A stretch of DNA of 60,827 nt, from the IMG/VR virus record IMGVR_UViG_3300024180_000407, positions 1 to 60,827 of that record. One strand, written 5' to 3'. Positions 6,035-14,257 of this stretch are shown here, piece by piece. The notes below the pieces were generated by a model that worked only from the letters and a program-made list of their open reading frames with translations, was not told the DNA's origin and ran no database searches. Source of the stretch: a virus. A program made the position numbers and the translations under genes. Numbering within the stretch: position 1 is the first letter of the stretch; each line of letters starts with the position of its first letter.

Positions 6035-7671
6035 TACATCATCATTGATGGATCAATACCCTGTGCTGGGTCTTGTTTTTTATCCTTTTTATTACTAATC
6101 ACTGCTTCAGTTATTAACATCGTTCCTGCAACTGATGCTGCATTTTCTAATGCTAACCTAGTAACTTTAGTTGGATCAATAATACCGGAAGCAAACATAT
6201 TTACATACTGTTCTTCTCTAGGATTATACCCTGACCAGGCATCTCCTCCTTCTTTAATATGTTCTTCTATACCTCCTATATCGCTGTCTGTATATCCTGC
6301 ATTTAATAGTATTTTATAGAAAGGTCTTTCGATTGCTGAGATTACAATTTCGTAACCTAGATGATACTCTTCTGGTTGGGCGCCAATTTGGTCAGCAAGC
6401 ATCATAGCAGAGTTCAAGAGAGCGATACCTCCACCTGGTAGAATTCCTTCTTCCAAGGCTGCTTTAGTAGCGTGGAGTGCATCATCTACTCTATCTTTCT
6501 TCTCTTTCATTTCTATTTCTGTCAATCCACCAACGTGTACAATAGATACACCGCCGATAAACTTAGCTAACCTCTCTTGTAAAGTTTCAATTTCAAAATT
6601 AGAATTACTATTATCAATTAAACTCTTAATATCCTCTACTCTATCAGTTATTGCAGCTTCTTCTCCTTGTGCATCGATAATTGTTGTAGTATCTTTACTA
6701 ACTGTTACCTTGTTAGCTTTCCCTAACCAGTCAGTATTAAACTTATCAAGTTTCATTCCTTTTTCATGAGATACTACTGTTCCTCCAGTTAGTATTGCAA
6801 TATCTTCTAATATTGCTTTTCTTCTGTCTCCAAAATCAGGTGCTTGAACTGCTACAACTCCTAAGATACCTCTCATCTTATTTACTACTAAGGTAGAAAG
6901 TGCCTCTCCTCCTATTTCATCTGCTATAATTAACAGCTGTTTATTTTGAGATGAACATGCTTCTAAGATAGGAAGAAGTTCTTTTATGTTATTAATCTTC
7001 TTATCTGTAAGAAGTATAAACGGATCTTGAAGAACAGCTTGCATTGAGCTATTATCTGTGACGAAGTAAGGAGACTTGTAACCTCTGCTGAATTGAATAC
7101 CTTCAACAGTTTCTAAATATGTTTCTCCTGTTCGCGACTCTTCGATTGTTACTACCCCATCACGGCCAACTTTGTCCATGGCAGTGGAAATTAACTCACC
7201 TATTTCGGTGTCATTGTTAGCTGAGATAGTAGCTACTTGCTTTAGCTGTTCTTCATCCGTTATGTCTTTTGAATACTCTTTTAGATATTGTACAACTTCT
7301 TTTGTTGCTTCATCAATACCTCTTTTTATGTCTACTGCGTTTTGACCTTTCTTAAGTTTGTCTATACCTTCTGAAAGCATAGATTGTGCGAGAAGTGTAG
7401 ATGTAGTTGTTCCGTCTCCTGCTTGCTCTGCTGTCTTAATAGAAGCTTGTTTAACAATTTGTGCTCCTAAATTTTGCACCTTATTTGATAGTTCGATTGA
7501 CTTAGCTACTGTTACTCCGTCTTTAGTTGATATAGGATTCCCCATATCTTGTTCTATAATAACGTTTCTTCCGGAAGGTCCTAATGTAGCTGTTACAGCA
7601 TTTGCTAATTTATCTACTCCTTTTGCTAGCTTCCCTCTTGCTTCGTCTGAAAATATAACTTTTTTACTCAT
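6034..7671 (-). CDS. groL: Chaperonin GroEL
   Basis: A 545-residue, full-length group I chaperonin. Residues 31-37 (GPSGRNV), 51-57 (DGVTVAK) and 85-90 (GDGTTT) form the ATP site. Later come DFGDRRKAILEDIAILTGG and ILPGGGIALL. The C-terminus has the flexible Met-rich tail (DPSMMM). It forms the folding cage with the GroES encoded 8 bp into its start. T4 carries only a GroES substitute (gp31), so a complete phage GroEL/GroES pair is notable. It probably folds abundant or large phage proteins. Key residues look intact. Confidence 0.97.
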   Translation of the reverse strand: MSKKVIFSDEARGKLAKGVDKLANAVTATLGPSGRNVIIEQDMGNPISTKDGVTVAKSIELSNKVQNLGAQIVKQASIKTAEQAGDGTTTSTLLAQSMLSEGIDKLKKGQNAVDIKRGIDEATKEVVQYLKEYSKDITDEEQLKQVATISANNDTEIGELISTAMDKVGRDGVVTIEESRTGETYLETVEGIQFSRGYKSPYFVTDNSSMQAVLQDPFILLTDKKINNIKELLPILEACSSQNKQLLIIADEIGGEALSTLVVNKMRGILGVVAVQAPDFGDRRKAILEDIAILTGGTVVSHEKGMKLDKFNTDWLGKANKVTVSKDTTTIIDAQGEEAAITDRVEDIKSLIDNSNSNFEIETLQERLAKFIGGVSIVHVGGLTEIEMKEKKDRVDDALHATKAALEEGILPGGGIALLNSAMMLADQIGAQPEEYHLGYEIVISAIERPFYKILLNAGYTDSDIGGIEEHIKEGGDAWSGYNPREEQYVNMFASGIIDPTKVTRLALENAASVAGTMLITEAVISNKKDKKQDPAQGIDPSMMM

Positions 7672-7972
7672 TGTTTGATTCTTTAATTATTGCTAAAATT
7701 TCTTTGTCTGGTGTTATGAAGTATTCCTCTCCATCAAAATCTACTCTTAAAGATCCAATTTTTGGAATAAGTACAGTATCTCCTACTTTTGCATTTACTC
7801 TAATAAACTGACCAAATTCAGATTGACGACCTGGTCCTACTGAGATTACTTCTCCCATTTCCGGTTTGTTCTTACCCATATCAGGTACAACTATATTACC
7901 GTACATTTGTTCATCTTCTTCTATAGGTTTTATAATAACTCTATCATTGAAGGGTATTAATTCTTTTGCCAT
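7664..7972 (-). CDS. groS: Co-chaperonin GroES
   Basis: A 102-residue protein with the GroES beta-barrel pattern: FNDRVIIKPIEEDEQ, a mobile-loop region around QMYGNIVVPDMGK, then GEVISVGPGRQSE and GDTVLIPKIGS. The mobile loop is acidic compared with host GroES. The last 8 bp overlap groEL, so the two are translationally coupled. It is transcribed from the host-type promoter at 8001-8028. Confidence 0.95.
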   Translation of the reverse strand: MAKELIPFNDRVIIKPIEEDEQMYGNIVVPDMGKNKPEMGEVISVGPGRQSEFGQFIRVNAKVGDTVLIPKIGSLRVDFDGEEYFITPDKEILAIIKESNNE

Positions 7973-8000
7973 GTATAACTTATTTTTTATTGTTTATATT

Positions 8001-8028
8001 AATATAAGAAAAATAAATGAGGGATCAA
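8001..8028 (-). promoter_or_regulatory. Host-type promoter before groES-groEL, overlapping an inverted-repeat arm
   Basis: TTG (in TTTG) at 8028-8026 and TATATT at 8006-8001 with a 19-nt gap. The -33 element lies inside the 17-bp sequence 8023-8039, whose inverted copy stands upstream of hsp20. A protein bound there would directly block or aid the polymerase. Confidence 0.6.
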
Positions 8029-8039
8029 ACTTGAGAGCG
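8023..8039. repeat. Inverted repeat, left arm (flanks hsp20)
   Basis: Plus strand GATCAAACTTGAGAGCG. Its reverse complement, with a single-base indel, is found at 8515-8530. The arms lie on either side of the Hsp20 gene. Possible roles are a shared operator for groES and hsp20, or the scar of an inserted cassette. Confidence 0.6.
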
Positions 8040-8048
8040 AAAAAAAAC

Positions 8049-8462
8049 CTATTTAATTTTCAAAGTCTTTAACTCTGAACCTTTGCTAAAAGGTATACTG
8101 ATTCGAAGTAGTCCGTTTTCAAATGAAGCATCAGCTTTACTTAATTGGAACTTACTATCGATCTTCCAACCTAAATTAAAAGCTCGTTTAGCTATACCTC
8201 TATGGTAAAACTTACTATCAAGCTCTGATTTTGGTTTATCGTATATTACTCTAAGAATGTTTCCTTGTATTTGAACATCAATATCCTCTTTATCGATTCC
8301 TGTACAAGCAATATCTATACCAATACCGATAGGTGTTTCGAAGATATCAACAGGATGTGGGACTTTTGATTGATCAATTGGGCGGAAATGCCCTTGGGAT
8401 TGTAAAAAATTTCTGACAAGTATGTCAAAAGGGTTGTTGTTTAATAATTCTAATGTACTCAT
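8049..8462 (-). CDS. Small heat-shock protein (Hsp20/alpha-crystallin)
   Basis: A 137-residue protein with the alpha-crystallin domain at about residues 42-137: IGIDIACTGIDKEDIDVQIQGNILRV, then FYHRGIAKRAFNLGW, and DASFENGLLRISIPF near the end (the ENGLL motif). It is an ATP-independent holdase that passes clients to GroEL. The variable N-terminus (LLNNNPFDILVRNFLQSQ) looks host-like. It sits immediately upstream of groES-groEL but in its own unit, bounded by an inverted repeat. Hsp20 is also common in T4-like marine phages. Confidence 0.92.
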   Translation of the reverse strand: MSTLELLNNNPFDILVRNFLQSQGHFRPIDQSKVPHPVDIFETPIGIGIDIACTGIDKEDIDVQIQGNILRVIYDKPKSELDSKFYHRGIAKRAFNLGWKIDSKFQLSKADASFENGLLRISIPFSKGSELKTLKIK

Positions 8463-8514
8463 ATCATTTTAAGTTTATGACGTCCTAAGATCGTCGGTTA
8501 ATGTAATAAAAAAT

Positions 8515-8530
8515 CGCTCTCAAGTTGATC
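8515..8530. repeat. Inverted repeat, right arm (flanks hsp20)
   Basis: Plus strand CGCTCTCAAGTTGATC, the reverse complement of 8023-8039 less one A. It falls in the leader of hsp20, between the start codon and the TATTTATA element at 8541-8548. Confidence 0.6.
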
Positions 8531-8540
8531 TTTCATTTTA

Positions 8541-8548
8541 TATAAATA
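8541..8548 (-). promoter_or_regulatory. TATTTATA element upstream of hsp20
   Basis: Coding-strand octamer 78 nt upstream of the hsp20 start, farther than usual. The leader would contain the right arm of the inverted repeat. Confidence is lower because of the spacing. Confidence 0.3.
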
Positions 8549-8563
8549 TAGGTTAAATTCGTT

Positions 8564-10927
8564 TTAATGTCCTTCTGCCCAGTTATTAGCAATCTCTGGT
8601 GGTGCTTTTAAAGTTACTCCAGGTAGTTTAGTAGTATTCTCCATAATCTCTTGAACATAAGGAGCAAACATTTCTGCGTCTTTTTCATCAACGTTTACTA
8701 TCAATTGATCATGCACTTGAGCTTGACATATAGCATCGATATTTAATTCTTTAGCTTTCTGATTAATCTTTAACGCTGCTCTATTTACTACTGCTGCTGC
8801 TAGAGACTGTAATTGAAAGTTAAGACAGTTATTAAGTCCATTACGGTAATCTCTATATGCTTGAAGCACTACGTCTTTTCCGTATGTTCGCTCTAGTTCT
8901 TTTCTAAATCTCCAATCCATCATCTTATCTTGAAACTTAATATAAGTCTTCTGAACTTTAGGTAGGTGTCTTACTCTACCAACATAGTTTTTAATGAACC
9001 CATGAGCTTTTACTTGCAGTCTTGAATTTTCTCTCCATTCCTTAAGTTGAGGAAATCCATCTAGGTAACCTTGTACTAAACGTTCAGCAGTTTTCTGATC
9101 TACTCCTAAGGTCATCTTTAAAGCATAAGCTTCCATACCGTATGCAATACCTAATGAATAGGCTTTAGCTTTGTTACGAGCTGGAGCATCTAGTTTCTTT
9201 AAGTAGTTAGGAGCACTTTTATCAGCTGAGACTCCGTTAGGGAACCTGGCAGTATCTTCGTTTAGCTTTTCAGTCTTAATAGCAACCGTAGAATAAAAAT
9301 CCCAATTCTTATTAAAGATCTCCTGTAAAGCTTTATCTCCTGTTACTGAAGCAAAGCAGTGAGGTTCTAGAGATTCATAATCGGCATCAATAACCTTTCT
9401 ACCATTTCCGGCAATAAGAAACTTTCTTACTACGTTTACATATTTCATAATAATAGGAGCTTCTTCTCCTTCTTCTAGAGGTTTAGGTAGTTGCTGAGCA
9501 TCAGATCCATAACGACCAGATACAGTTCCGTTCTGCTTAAAGTAGAAGTAGTATCTTCCGTCTTCTTGACGATCTCTAAATCTATCTACATAAGTAGATT
9601 TAATTTTAAGTAACCTATTATACACTCTTAAGTTCTCTGCCCATGGATATTCTTTTGCTAACTCTTTAACCATATCCATATCAAATTTAGCTCTTCCAGA
9701 TTTAGTATTAGCTCCTTTTACTTTAGGTTCTATACCCATATACTTAAATACGATTTCACCTAAATGCTTTTTTGATTGAATATTAATATACTCTCCGTCA
9801 TTAGACTCTTTCCACATCGCCATAGAAATCCTAACTTTTTCTACATCTTCTAATATAGACTCATCACCGGTTAGTAAAAACTCTTTAACAAGTCTTTCAT
9901 TATCATTAGAAGGTTCAAAAGCTTCTATATTCTTCTGAGTAAGAGAATACTTTCCAGTCTTTTCGCTTTTAGGTAAAGGTATCGAGTATCTAGTTATTAA
10001 GTTCTGAGCCCAGTTACCTTTATGAGAAACAGGAAAGTTAGTCATAGCAGTTGCAACTACCCACTCTTTTACTTCCGCAATATCGAGGAGAGATTTCATT
10101 ACTATTTCCTTATTAGCTTTTTGATCTTCAACTATTTCGTTATAGACTTTTTCAATAAGCTCTATATCTAAGTCAACTCCTGCTGCTTCCATAGGAACAG
10201 TAACTTCACGGTAGATAGGCATTACTTCTTCTTCAAAGAAAAACTTCTCTAAACCTTCTTCTTTTAACTTCTTTAAATATAGATTACATATACGTAAAGT
10301 TAAATCCGTATCTGCTGATGCGTATTTACTTAGTATGTCTAAGTCTGCTTTAAATATTTCATATAGTACCTTAGTAGTAGAACCTCCGTTACTCTTAATA
10401 GATTCTTTCAGCTCTATCTGCTCTTTATTAGCTGCTTCTTGTACATCTAGTCCTAGTTCCTTTTGATTCATTATAGCAATAGACTTTAACCCGAAAGGGT
10501 TACCAAATCCAAATGCACCTTCTTCGTAGACAGTATGTACCAGTAGCCCTGTATCCACATAAACGCTAGGTAGTAAGTCAACTCCAAAATAGTTCTTTAT
10601 AAATTGAACATCAAAAGAAGCATTATGGAATACTAATTTTTTACCTATAAGTAATTTTAGTAAATTTCTAGATATTACCTCAGTAGATTTACCGTTTATT
10701 TCCTGCAGTACTAGTTCATCTTTCTCATAATCAAAAACTAAGGTAGGTAAGTAAAAACCTACTCCTTCACCACCAGAAACAGACCAACCAATAATTTTAT
10801 TCTTACGAGGGTTAAGTCCGGTAGTCTCCGTATCGACTGCTATTACATCTGAGTCTAAGATATGTTGATGAAGTAATTTTAAGGTCTCTTCATCTTGAAC
10901 CGTATAGTACTTTTTTTCTAATTGCAT
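8564..10927 (-). CDS. polA: DNA polymerase I (family A) with 3'-5' exonuclease
   Basis: A 787-residue replicative family-A polymerase without the 5' nuclease domain. Proofreading motifs: DTE (32-34), NASFD (102-106) and YASAD (202-206). Polymerase motif A is DADYESLEP (about 514), B is ARNKAKAYSLGIAYG (583-597) and C is VHDQ (738-741). All catalytic Asp residues are present. The residue equivalent to E. coli Phe762 is Leu592. A T4-type family-B polymerase is absent, so this is likely the main replicase. A TATATT box lies 24 nt upstream. Confidence 0.95.
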   Translation of the reverse strand: MQLEKKYYTVQDEETLKLLHQHILDSDVIAVDTETTGLNPRKNKIIGWSVSGGEGVGFYLPTLVFDYEKDELVLQEINGKSTEVISRNLLKLLIGKKLVFHNASFDVQFIKNYFGVDLLPSVYVDTGLLVHTVYEEGAFGFGNPFGLKSIAIMNQKELGLDVQEAANKEQIELKESIKSNGGSTTKVLYEIFKADLDILSKYASADTDLTLRICNLYLKKLKEEGLEKFFFEEEVMPIYREVTVPMEAAGVDLDIELIEKVYNEIVEDQKANKEIVMKSLLDIAEVKEWVVATAMTNFPVSHKGNWAQNLITRYSIPLPKSEKTGKYSLTQKNIEAFEPSNDNERLVKEFLLTGDESILEDVEKVRISMAMWKESNDGEYINIQSKKHLGEIVFKYMGIEPKVKGANTKSGRAKFDMDMVKELAKEYPWAENLRVYNRLLKIKSTYVDRFRDRQEDGRYYFYFKQNGTVSGRYGSDAQQLPKPLEEGEEAPIIMKYVNVVRKFLIAGNGRKVIDADYESLEPHCFASVTGDKALQEIFNKNWDFYSTVAIKTEKLNEDTARFPNGVSADKSAPNYLKKLDAPARNKAKAYSLGIAYGMEAYALKMTLGVDQKTAERLVQGYLDGFPQLKEWRENSRLQVKAHGFIKNYVGRVRHLPKVQKTYIKFQDKMMDWRFRKELERTYGKDVVLQAYRDYRNGLNNCLNFQLQSLAAAVVNRAALKINQKAKELNIDAICQAQVHDQLIVNVDEKDAEMFAPYVQEIMENTTKLPGVTLKAPPEIANNWAEGH

Positions 10928-10942
10928 ATATAACCGTTTTAT

Positions 10943-11488
10943 TTATTTAATAATATACGAAAAATTATTCAGAGTAAAAAACTCTTGAACAGCTTTCTTT
11001 CCGTCTTTAATGTTTAATTTATCTTGATACATTTTTTCTATGGTATCTAGTCTTGGAGTATAATCTACTTCTATATCATCATCCATTTGAGTAATTTTTT
11101 CATCAAATGCTCTAGCATAGATTTCAAACTCTCCTTTAAACTCTTTTAAGAACTCATGCATTGCTGGTGATAACCACCCTGTATTTGCTCCAGATCCTTG
11201 TAGATAGTTTCTTCCTATTCTCTGATAGCATTTCTGTGAGCATCCTACTTTAAAGAACTGTTGGGTTCCGGAAGGTGCTTTATACACAATAAGGTATATT
11301 AACCTTTGCATTGGGAAGTCTTCTGGTACCATAGTGACATGGTCTTTTGTATCTCTTCTGACTTTTAATTTTAAAAAGTACTTATACCTATTTGCTTCTG
11401 TGATATGTTCTGTTAAAGCTCTTGTGCTCTGTTCTACCTCTCTTGGGAGTACAAATGAATCTAAATACTTGAAATTTTTTGGTATCAT
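10943..11488 (-). CDS. Unknown protein, weak resemblance to GIY-YIG-type domain
   Basis: A 181-residue protein. Residues about 68-105 (LIYLIVYKAPSGTQQFFKVG, then a CYQRIGRNYLQGSG turn) loosely recall the strand-strand-Arg-helix core of T5orf172/GIY-YIG domains. The classic GIY and YIG tripeptides are degenerate, so this is a weak match. The start overlaps the stop of the 46-aa ORF (ATGA). It sits between the polymerase and a set of small genes. Function is open. Confidence 0.5.
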   Translation of the reverse strand: MIPKNFKYLDSFVLPREVEQSTRALTEHITEANRYKYFLKLKVRRDTKDHVTMVPEDFPMQRLIYLIVYKAPSGTQQFFKVGCSQKCYQRIGRNYLQGSGANTGWLSPAMHEFLKEFKGEFEIYARAFDEKITQMDDDIEVDYTPRLDTIEKMYQDKLNIKDGKKAVQEFFTLNNFSYIIK

Positions 11489-11625
11489 TCCTTTATAAGT
11501 TTTTTTAGCCTATCATTAAACCTTTTTAATTCTGCTTTCAATGCTTTTTTTCCTGAAGATGATAAAGAGGTCTCTGTTCTTTGAGCATATTCATTTTTTG
11601 CTTTTGAGTATCCTGGGTGTTTCAT
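11485..11625 (-). CDS. Small basic protein (46 aa)
   Basis: A 46-codon ORF beginning MKHPGYSKAKNEYAQR and ending FNDRLKKLIKE. It is Lys/Arg-rich and probably helical. It fills the gap between two neighbours: its ATG comes 1 nt after the previous stop and its TGA overlaps the next ATG. That spacing supports it as a real gene. Function is unknown. Confidence 0.55.
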   Translation of the reverse strand: MKHPGYSKAKNEYAQRTETSLSSSGKKALKAELKRFNDRLKKLIKE

Positions 11626-11626
11626 A

Positions 11627-11848
11627 TTATATTATGTTAAAAGATTTCTCTCTTTTTACCCATTTTCTCATTATCATCAATGTCTGAGTATCGCTCATAG
11701 GTACGTAAGTCTTTTCTTTGTTACACCATTTCTGGCAATCTTTAATTCTATCCCACCACACATAACCAGCATCTTTATACCCATTGTACTTTTCCATGTG
11801 CTTGATGTAAGATATTTCTAATCTATCTAAACTTTGTAATACTGTCAT
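11627..11848 (-). CDS. Small protein of unknown function (73 aa)
   Basis: A 73-residue helical protein (LDRLEISYIKHMEKYNGYKD, then WWDRIKDCQKWCNKE) with two cysteines and a basic end. It is the first gene after the promoter at 11882-11910. No family is recognised. Confidence 0.6.
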   Translation of the reverse strand: MTVLQSLDRLEISYIKHMEKYNGYKDAGYVWWDRIKDCQKWCNKEKTYVPMSDTQTLMIMRKWVKREKSFNII

Positions 11849-11881
11849 AACCTTTATTGTTTTAAACTATTAATATATCTA

Positions 11882-11910
11882 AATATAAGAAAATAAACAA
11901 TAGGAAACAA
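11882..11910 (-). promoter_or_regulatory. Host-type promoter before the 73-aa gene
   Basis: TTG at 11910-11908 and TATATT at 11887-11882, 20 nt apart, with a 33-nt leader region to the ATG at 11848. It would also serve the 46- and 181-aa genes. Confidence 0.7.
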
Positions 11911-11918
11911 CTTTTTCC

Positions 11919-12179
11919 CTAATATTCTCCGTAAAGATCAAACTTTTCTGGTTCCGGTTCTTCTATAGTAACCTCTTCAGTCTTTATAGCGAATAATTTG
12001 CCATTCAAAGGTTCTAATCTATAGTGACCTTTAAATTTAGTTTTACGCATATACTGTGTGAGGGTAGGTACTAAGCCATCAATAAGGTTTTCCTTATCAA
12101 TGACTAGTTCCCATTTATCTCCAGGTGGTACCCGTTTTGCTATAAGTTCGTTATTCTCAACTATTTCTTTTTGCATCAA
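11919..12179 (-). CDS. Unknown protein (86 aa), after queF operon
   Basis: An 86-residue protein with mixed strands and an acidic C-terminus (VTIEEPEPEKFDLYGEY). It overlaps the preceding 86-aa gene by 23 bp. No family is recognised. It is the last gene of the unit containing the thermonuclease and QueF. Confidence 0.55.
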   Translation of the reverse strand: MMQKEIVENNELIAKRVPPGDKWELVIDKENLIDGLVPTLTQYMRKTKFKGHYRLEPLNGKLFAIKTEEVTIEEPEPEKFDLYGEY

Positions 12180-12417
12180 AATATTCTTTTAAGAATTCTT
12201 TTCTATATAGCATTACCTTACCTGTGTAAGCTCTATTGCTTACATCTCTTACTCCAACTGGTTCTTTCTCTCTTAATGCTGTCTTATATACATCCCTTCC
12301 TAATTCTGGACCTGCTTTCTGTCCTAGGTAATCAAAAAGTGAATATGTTGCATCTAGTGCTGATTTTCCGTTAAATTTTAAACTAGCGAGTTCTTCTTGT
12401 AGTTTTGTATTTTCCAT
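12157..12417 (-). CDS. Unknown helical protein (86 aa)
   Basis: An 86-residue, mostly helical protein (SLFDYLGQKAGPELGRDVYK) with a basic end. It begins 1 nt after the queF stop, so it is co-translated with it. No family is recognised, and any link to the deazaguanine pathway rests on position alone. Confidence 0.55.
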   Translation of the reverse strand: MENTKLQEELASLKFNGKSALDATYSLFDYLGQKAGPELGRDVYKTALREKEPVGVRDVSNRAYTGKVMLYRKEFLKEYFDAKRNS

Positions 12418-12418
12418 A

Positions 12419-13330
12419 TTACTGTCTTAAGGTTTTTTCAATTCTATAATCTGTGTGTGTAAAAAAGTCTGGTATAAATCTTGAATGCGTAGCTCTAATA
12501 GGGTTAATATCTAAACCACCTCGTCTAGTGTATAGACATGATACCATTAAATCGTCTGGTTTATACGCATCCATTAAATGCTTAAATACCATTTCACATA
12601 TTTCTTCATGAAAATGACTTACCGTTCTATGAGATACAATATACTTAGCTAACGAATCTACTGCTGGTAAATTTTTACCATTCATTCTAATAAATACATC
12701 ACCCCAATCTGGTTGATTCGTTACTCTACAGTTAGATCTTAATAAGTTAGATCTTAATTTTATTTCTTTTGGAGTATCTGAAGTATCTTCTATAAGTAGC
12801 TGAGAAGCATCAGATTGAAAAGCTGTAAAGTCTATTTGATCTAAATCTACTATCTCACCTAAATCTGTATAACCTTCAAAAGATAGTGCTTTTCCGTCCT
12901 CTAAATCACTATAAAAACTTACTGTTGTATTTGTTTCCAGTAATTTGTCTAAATCTTCTTTTACCCTAGCTTCTATCACAGCCATACAATCTGCTGAACA
13001 ATCTCCTAGTCTGGTCATATTAAAAGAATTTAAATACAGTTTAATAGATTTAGATTCTACGTGATATTCTGAGTCTGAAGGGCATACAATTTTTAGCATA
13101 CCTGCTACAGGTTGACCTTTAGTTGTAATTGCTGAGACTTCGTAACAGTTCCAAGTATCTACTCCTACGAAGCTTTTATCGGTTAACCCGTATCCTTCTC
13201 TATTCAAATACCTTGGTACTTTGACCAGTAGTTCAGGTGAGTAGGTGTCTTTATACCCATCACCACCAACTTTACCTAAATGCTTTGATGCTATTTCTAC
13301 TACTTCTTGATAATTTTTTACGTCTGCCAT
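12419..13330 (-). CDS. queF: QueF, NADPH-dependent preQ0 reductase
   Basis: A 303-residue, two-lobed QueF of the E. coli-like long type. The NADPH-lobe motif is ESKSIKLY (92-99), followed by LNSFNMT. The catalytic cysteine is Cys201 in LLRSNCRVTNQPDWG, with the HFHEE segment in the C-terminal part. It would reduce the nitrile of preQ0 to the aminomethyl of preQ1. With the catalytic Cys and motif present it looks active, rather than a QueF-like amidinotransferase. It therefore predicts that the phage DNA base derives from preQ1. It lies close to dpdA. Confidence 0.93.
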   Translation of the reverse strand: MADVKNYQEVVEIASKHLGKVGGDGYKDTYSPELLVKVPRYLNREGYGLTDKSFVGVDTWNCYEVSAITTKGQPVAGMLKIVCPSDSEYHVESKSIKLYLNSFNMTRLGDCSADCMAVIEARVKEDLDKLLETNTTVSFYSDLEDGKALSFEGYTDLGEIVDLDQIDFTAFQSDASQLLIEDTSDTPKEIKLRSNLLRSNCRVTNQPDWGDVFIRMNGKNLPAVDSLAKYIVSHRTVSHFHEEICEMVFKHLMDAYKPDDLMVSCLYTRRGGLDINPIRATHSRFIPDFFTHTDYRIEKTLRQ

Positions 13331-13333
13331 AAT

Positions 13334-13699
13334 TTAATTTTTAAATGTTTGTTTTTTACCACCCTCGTATATGTAAGCGTGGCCGTTTTCGATTAGTAGT
13401 TTATTTAAAGAGGTTTCTTCTCCTTTTATGAAAATTTCAGCTAATATCCTACCGTACTTACCTTTCCCGTACGACTGAATGATAAAATTACCATCATTCA
13501 TCTCTAGATACTTTTTTGTAAATGCTGAGGCTTCTAAGCCTTTAGCTTTTTCTTGTAAATCTCTTGTTCTCTTTTCCCAAGTGTCAACCCCTTTAAATCT
13601 TAACCTTGCTTTAACCCAAGTATCAAAACCCAAATCGATCATTACATCTGCGGTATCTCCGTCGACTACTCTAATTAATTTAGCTCCGTATTTATACAT
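13334..13699 (-). CDS. Staphylococcal-nuclease-like (SNase) protein
   Basis: A 121-residue single SNase/OB-fold domain. It has VVDGDTADVMIDLGFD at residues 11-26, RLRFKGVDTWEKRT and GKYGRILAEIF, and closes with SLNKLLIENGHAYIY. The Asp and Arg positions of the Ca-dependent active site are present (VDGDT, RLRFKGVDTWE, GKYGR). It has no signal peptide, so it acts in the cytoplasm, perhaps on host DNA or RNA. If phage DNA is hypermodified, it may be spared. It overlaps the kinase gene by 8 bp. Confidence 0.88.
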   Translation of the reverse strand: MYKYGAKLIRVVDGDTADVMIDLGFDTWVKARLRFKGVDTWEKRTRDLQEKAKGLEASAFTKKYLEMNDGNFIIQSYGKGKYGRILAEIFIKGEETSLNKLLIENGHAYIYEGGKKQTFKN

Positions 13700-14213
13700 T
13701 TATAAATTTCATTATTTGTTCTACTCTTTGCATAGGAGAACCAGTTATAGTTAAGTAAGGTTGACGTACTCCGTCTAGTACTGCTTTAAATTCATCATCT
13801 ACTTCTTTTCTCCACTCTTCACTTATACTCCTTACTCCATCATCTACTGAATCGAATTCAATAGGGAAGTAAATATAATGAGTATATTCATTTTTAACCC
13901 TATTCCAAGTATCTTCTATATAACTGTACGTATGTGAAGTTACCCCTTTCATAAATTTAGTATAAACTACAACATCCATATAACATCTATCTAGTACTAA
14001 GTTATAAGGTTGGAGTAAAGCTTCTAAATGAAAACTACTAATAGCTAACTGAGTAGCACAAGTACCTTCCTCGTTGATAGGAAATCCGTAACTACCTACA
14101 GTTCTAGTAGATTCGTTTACGAATTCATATTTAGGTAATTTATTTTTTAATAATTCATATACAGTAGTCTTACCTGTACTACTTGCTCCTACTAATGCTA
14201 TTCTTTTTATCAT
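13692..14213 (-). CDS. P-loop NadR-like nucleoside/ribosyl kinase or AAA-type ATPase
   Basis: A 173-residue P-loop protein with Walker A GASSTGKTT (9-17), then NESTRTVG and LVLDRCYMDVVVYTKF (Walker B/lid region). The pattern resembles the C-terminal kinase domain of NadR (AAA_28 group), which phosphorylates nicotinamide riboside. Its real substrate here is unknown; a role in nucleotide or base modification is possible given its neighbours. It has its own promoter at 14229-14257. Confidence 0.75.
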   Translation of the reverse strand: MIKRIALVGASSTGKTTVYELLKNKLPKYEFVNESTRTVGSYGFPINEEGTCATQLAISSFHLEALLQPYNLVLDRCYMDVVVYTKFMKGVTSHTYSYIEDTWNRVKNEYTHYIYFPIEFDSVDDGVRSISEEWRKEVDDEFKAVLDGVRQPYLTITGSPMQRVEQIMKFINV

Positions 14214-14228
14214 AAAAACCTTTTATTT

Positions 14229-14257
14229 AATATAAGAAAAAAAATGTTATAAACCAA
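14229..14257 (-). promoter_or_regulatory. Host-type promoter before the kinase-SNase-queF unit
   Basis: TTTG and TATATT, exactly 20 nt apart on the minus strand. The -33 part lies in the last codons of the formyltransferase gene. It would drive the kinase, SNase, queF and two 86-aa genes. Confidence 0.65.

Noticed and set aside
8023-8530. CIRCE heat-shock operator
   Set aside because: The consensus TTAGCACTC-N9-GAGTGCTAA is not present. The inverted repeat has a different sequence and long spacing.
10952-10980. Host-type promoter before the main polymerase
   Set aside because: The TATATT box is present, but the -33 position reads TTT rather than TTG. It may be a weaker site and was not listed as a feature.
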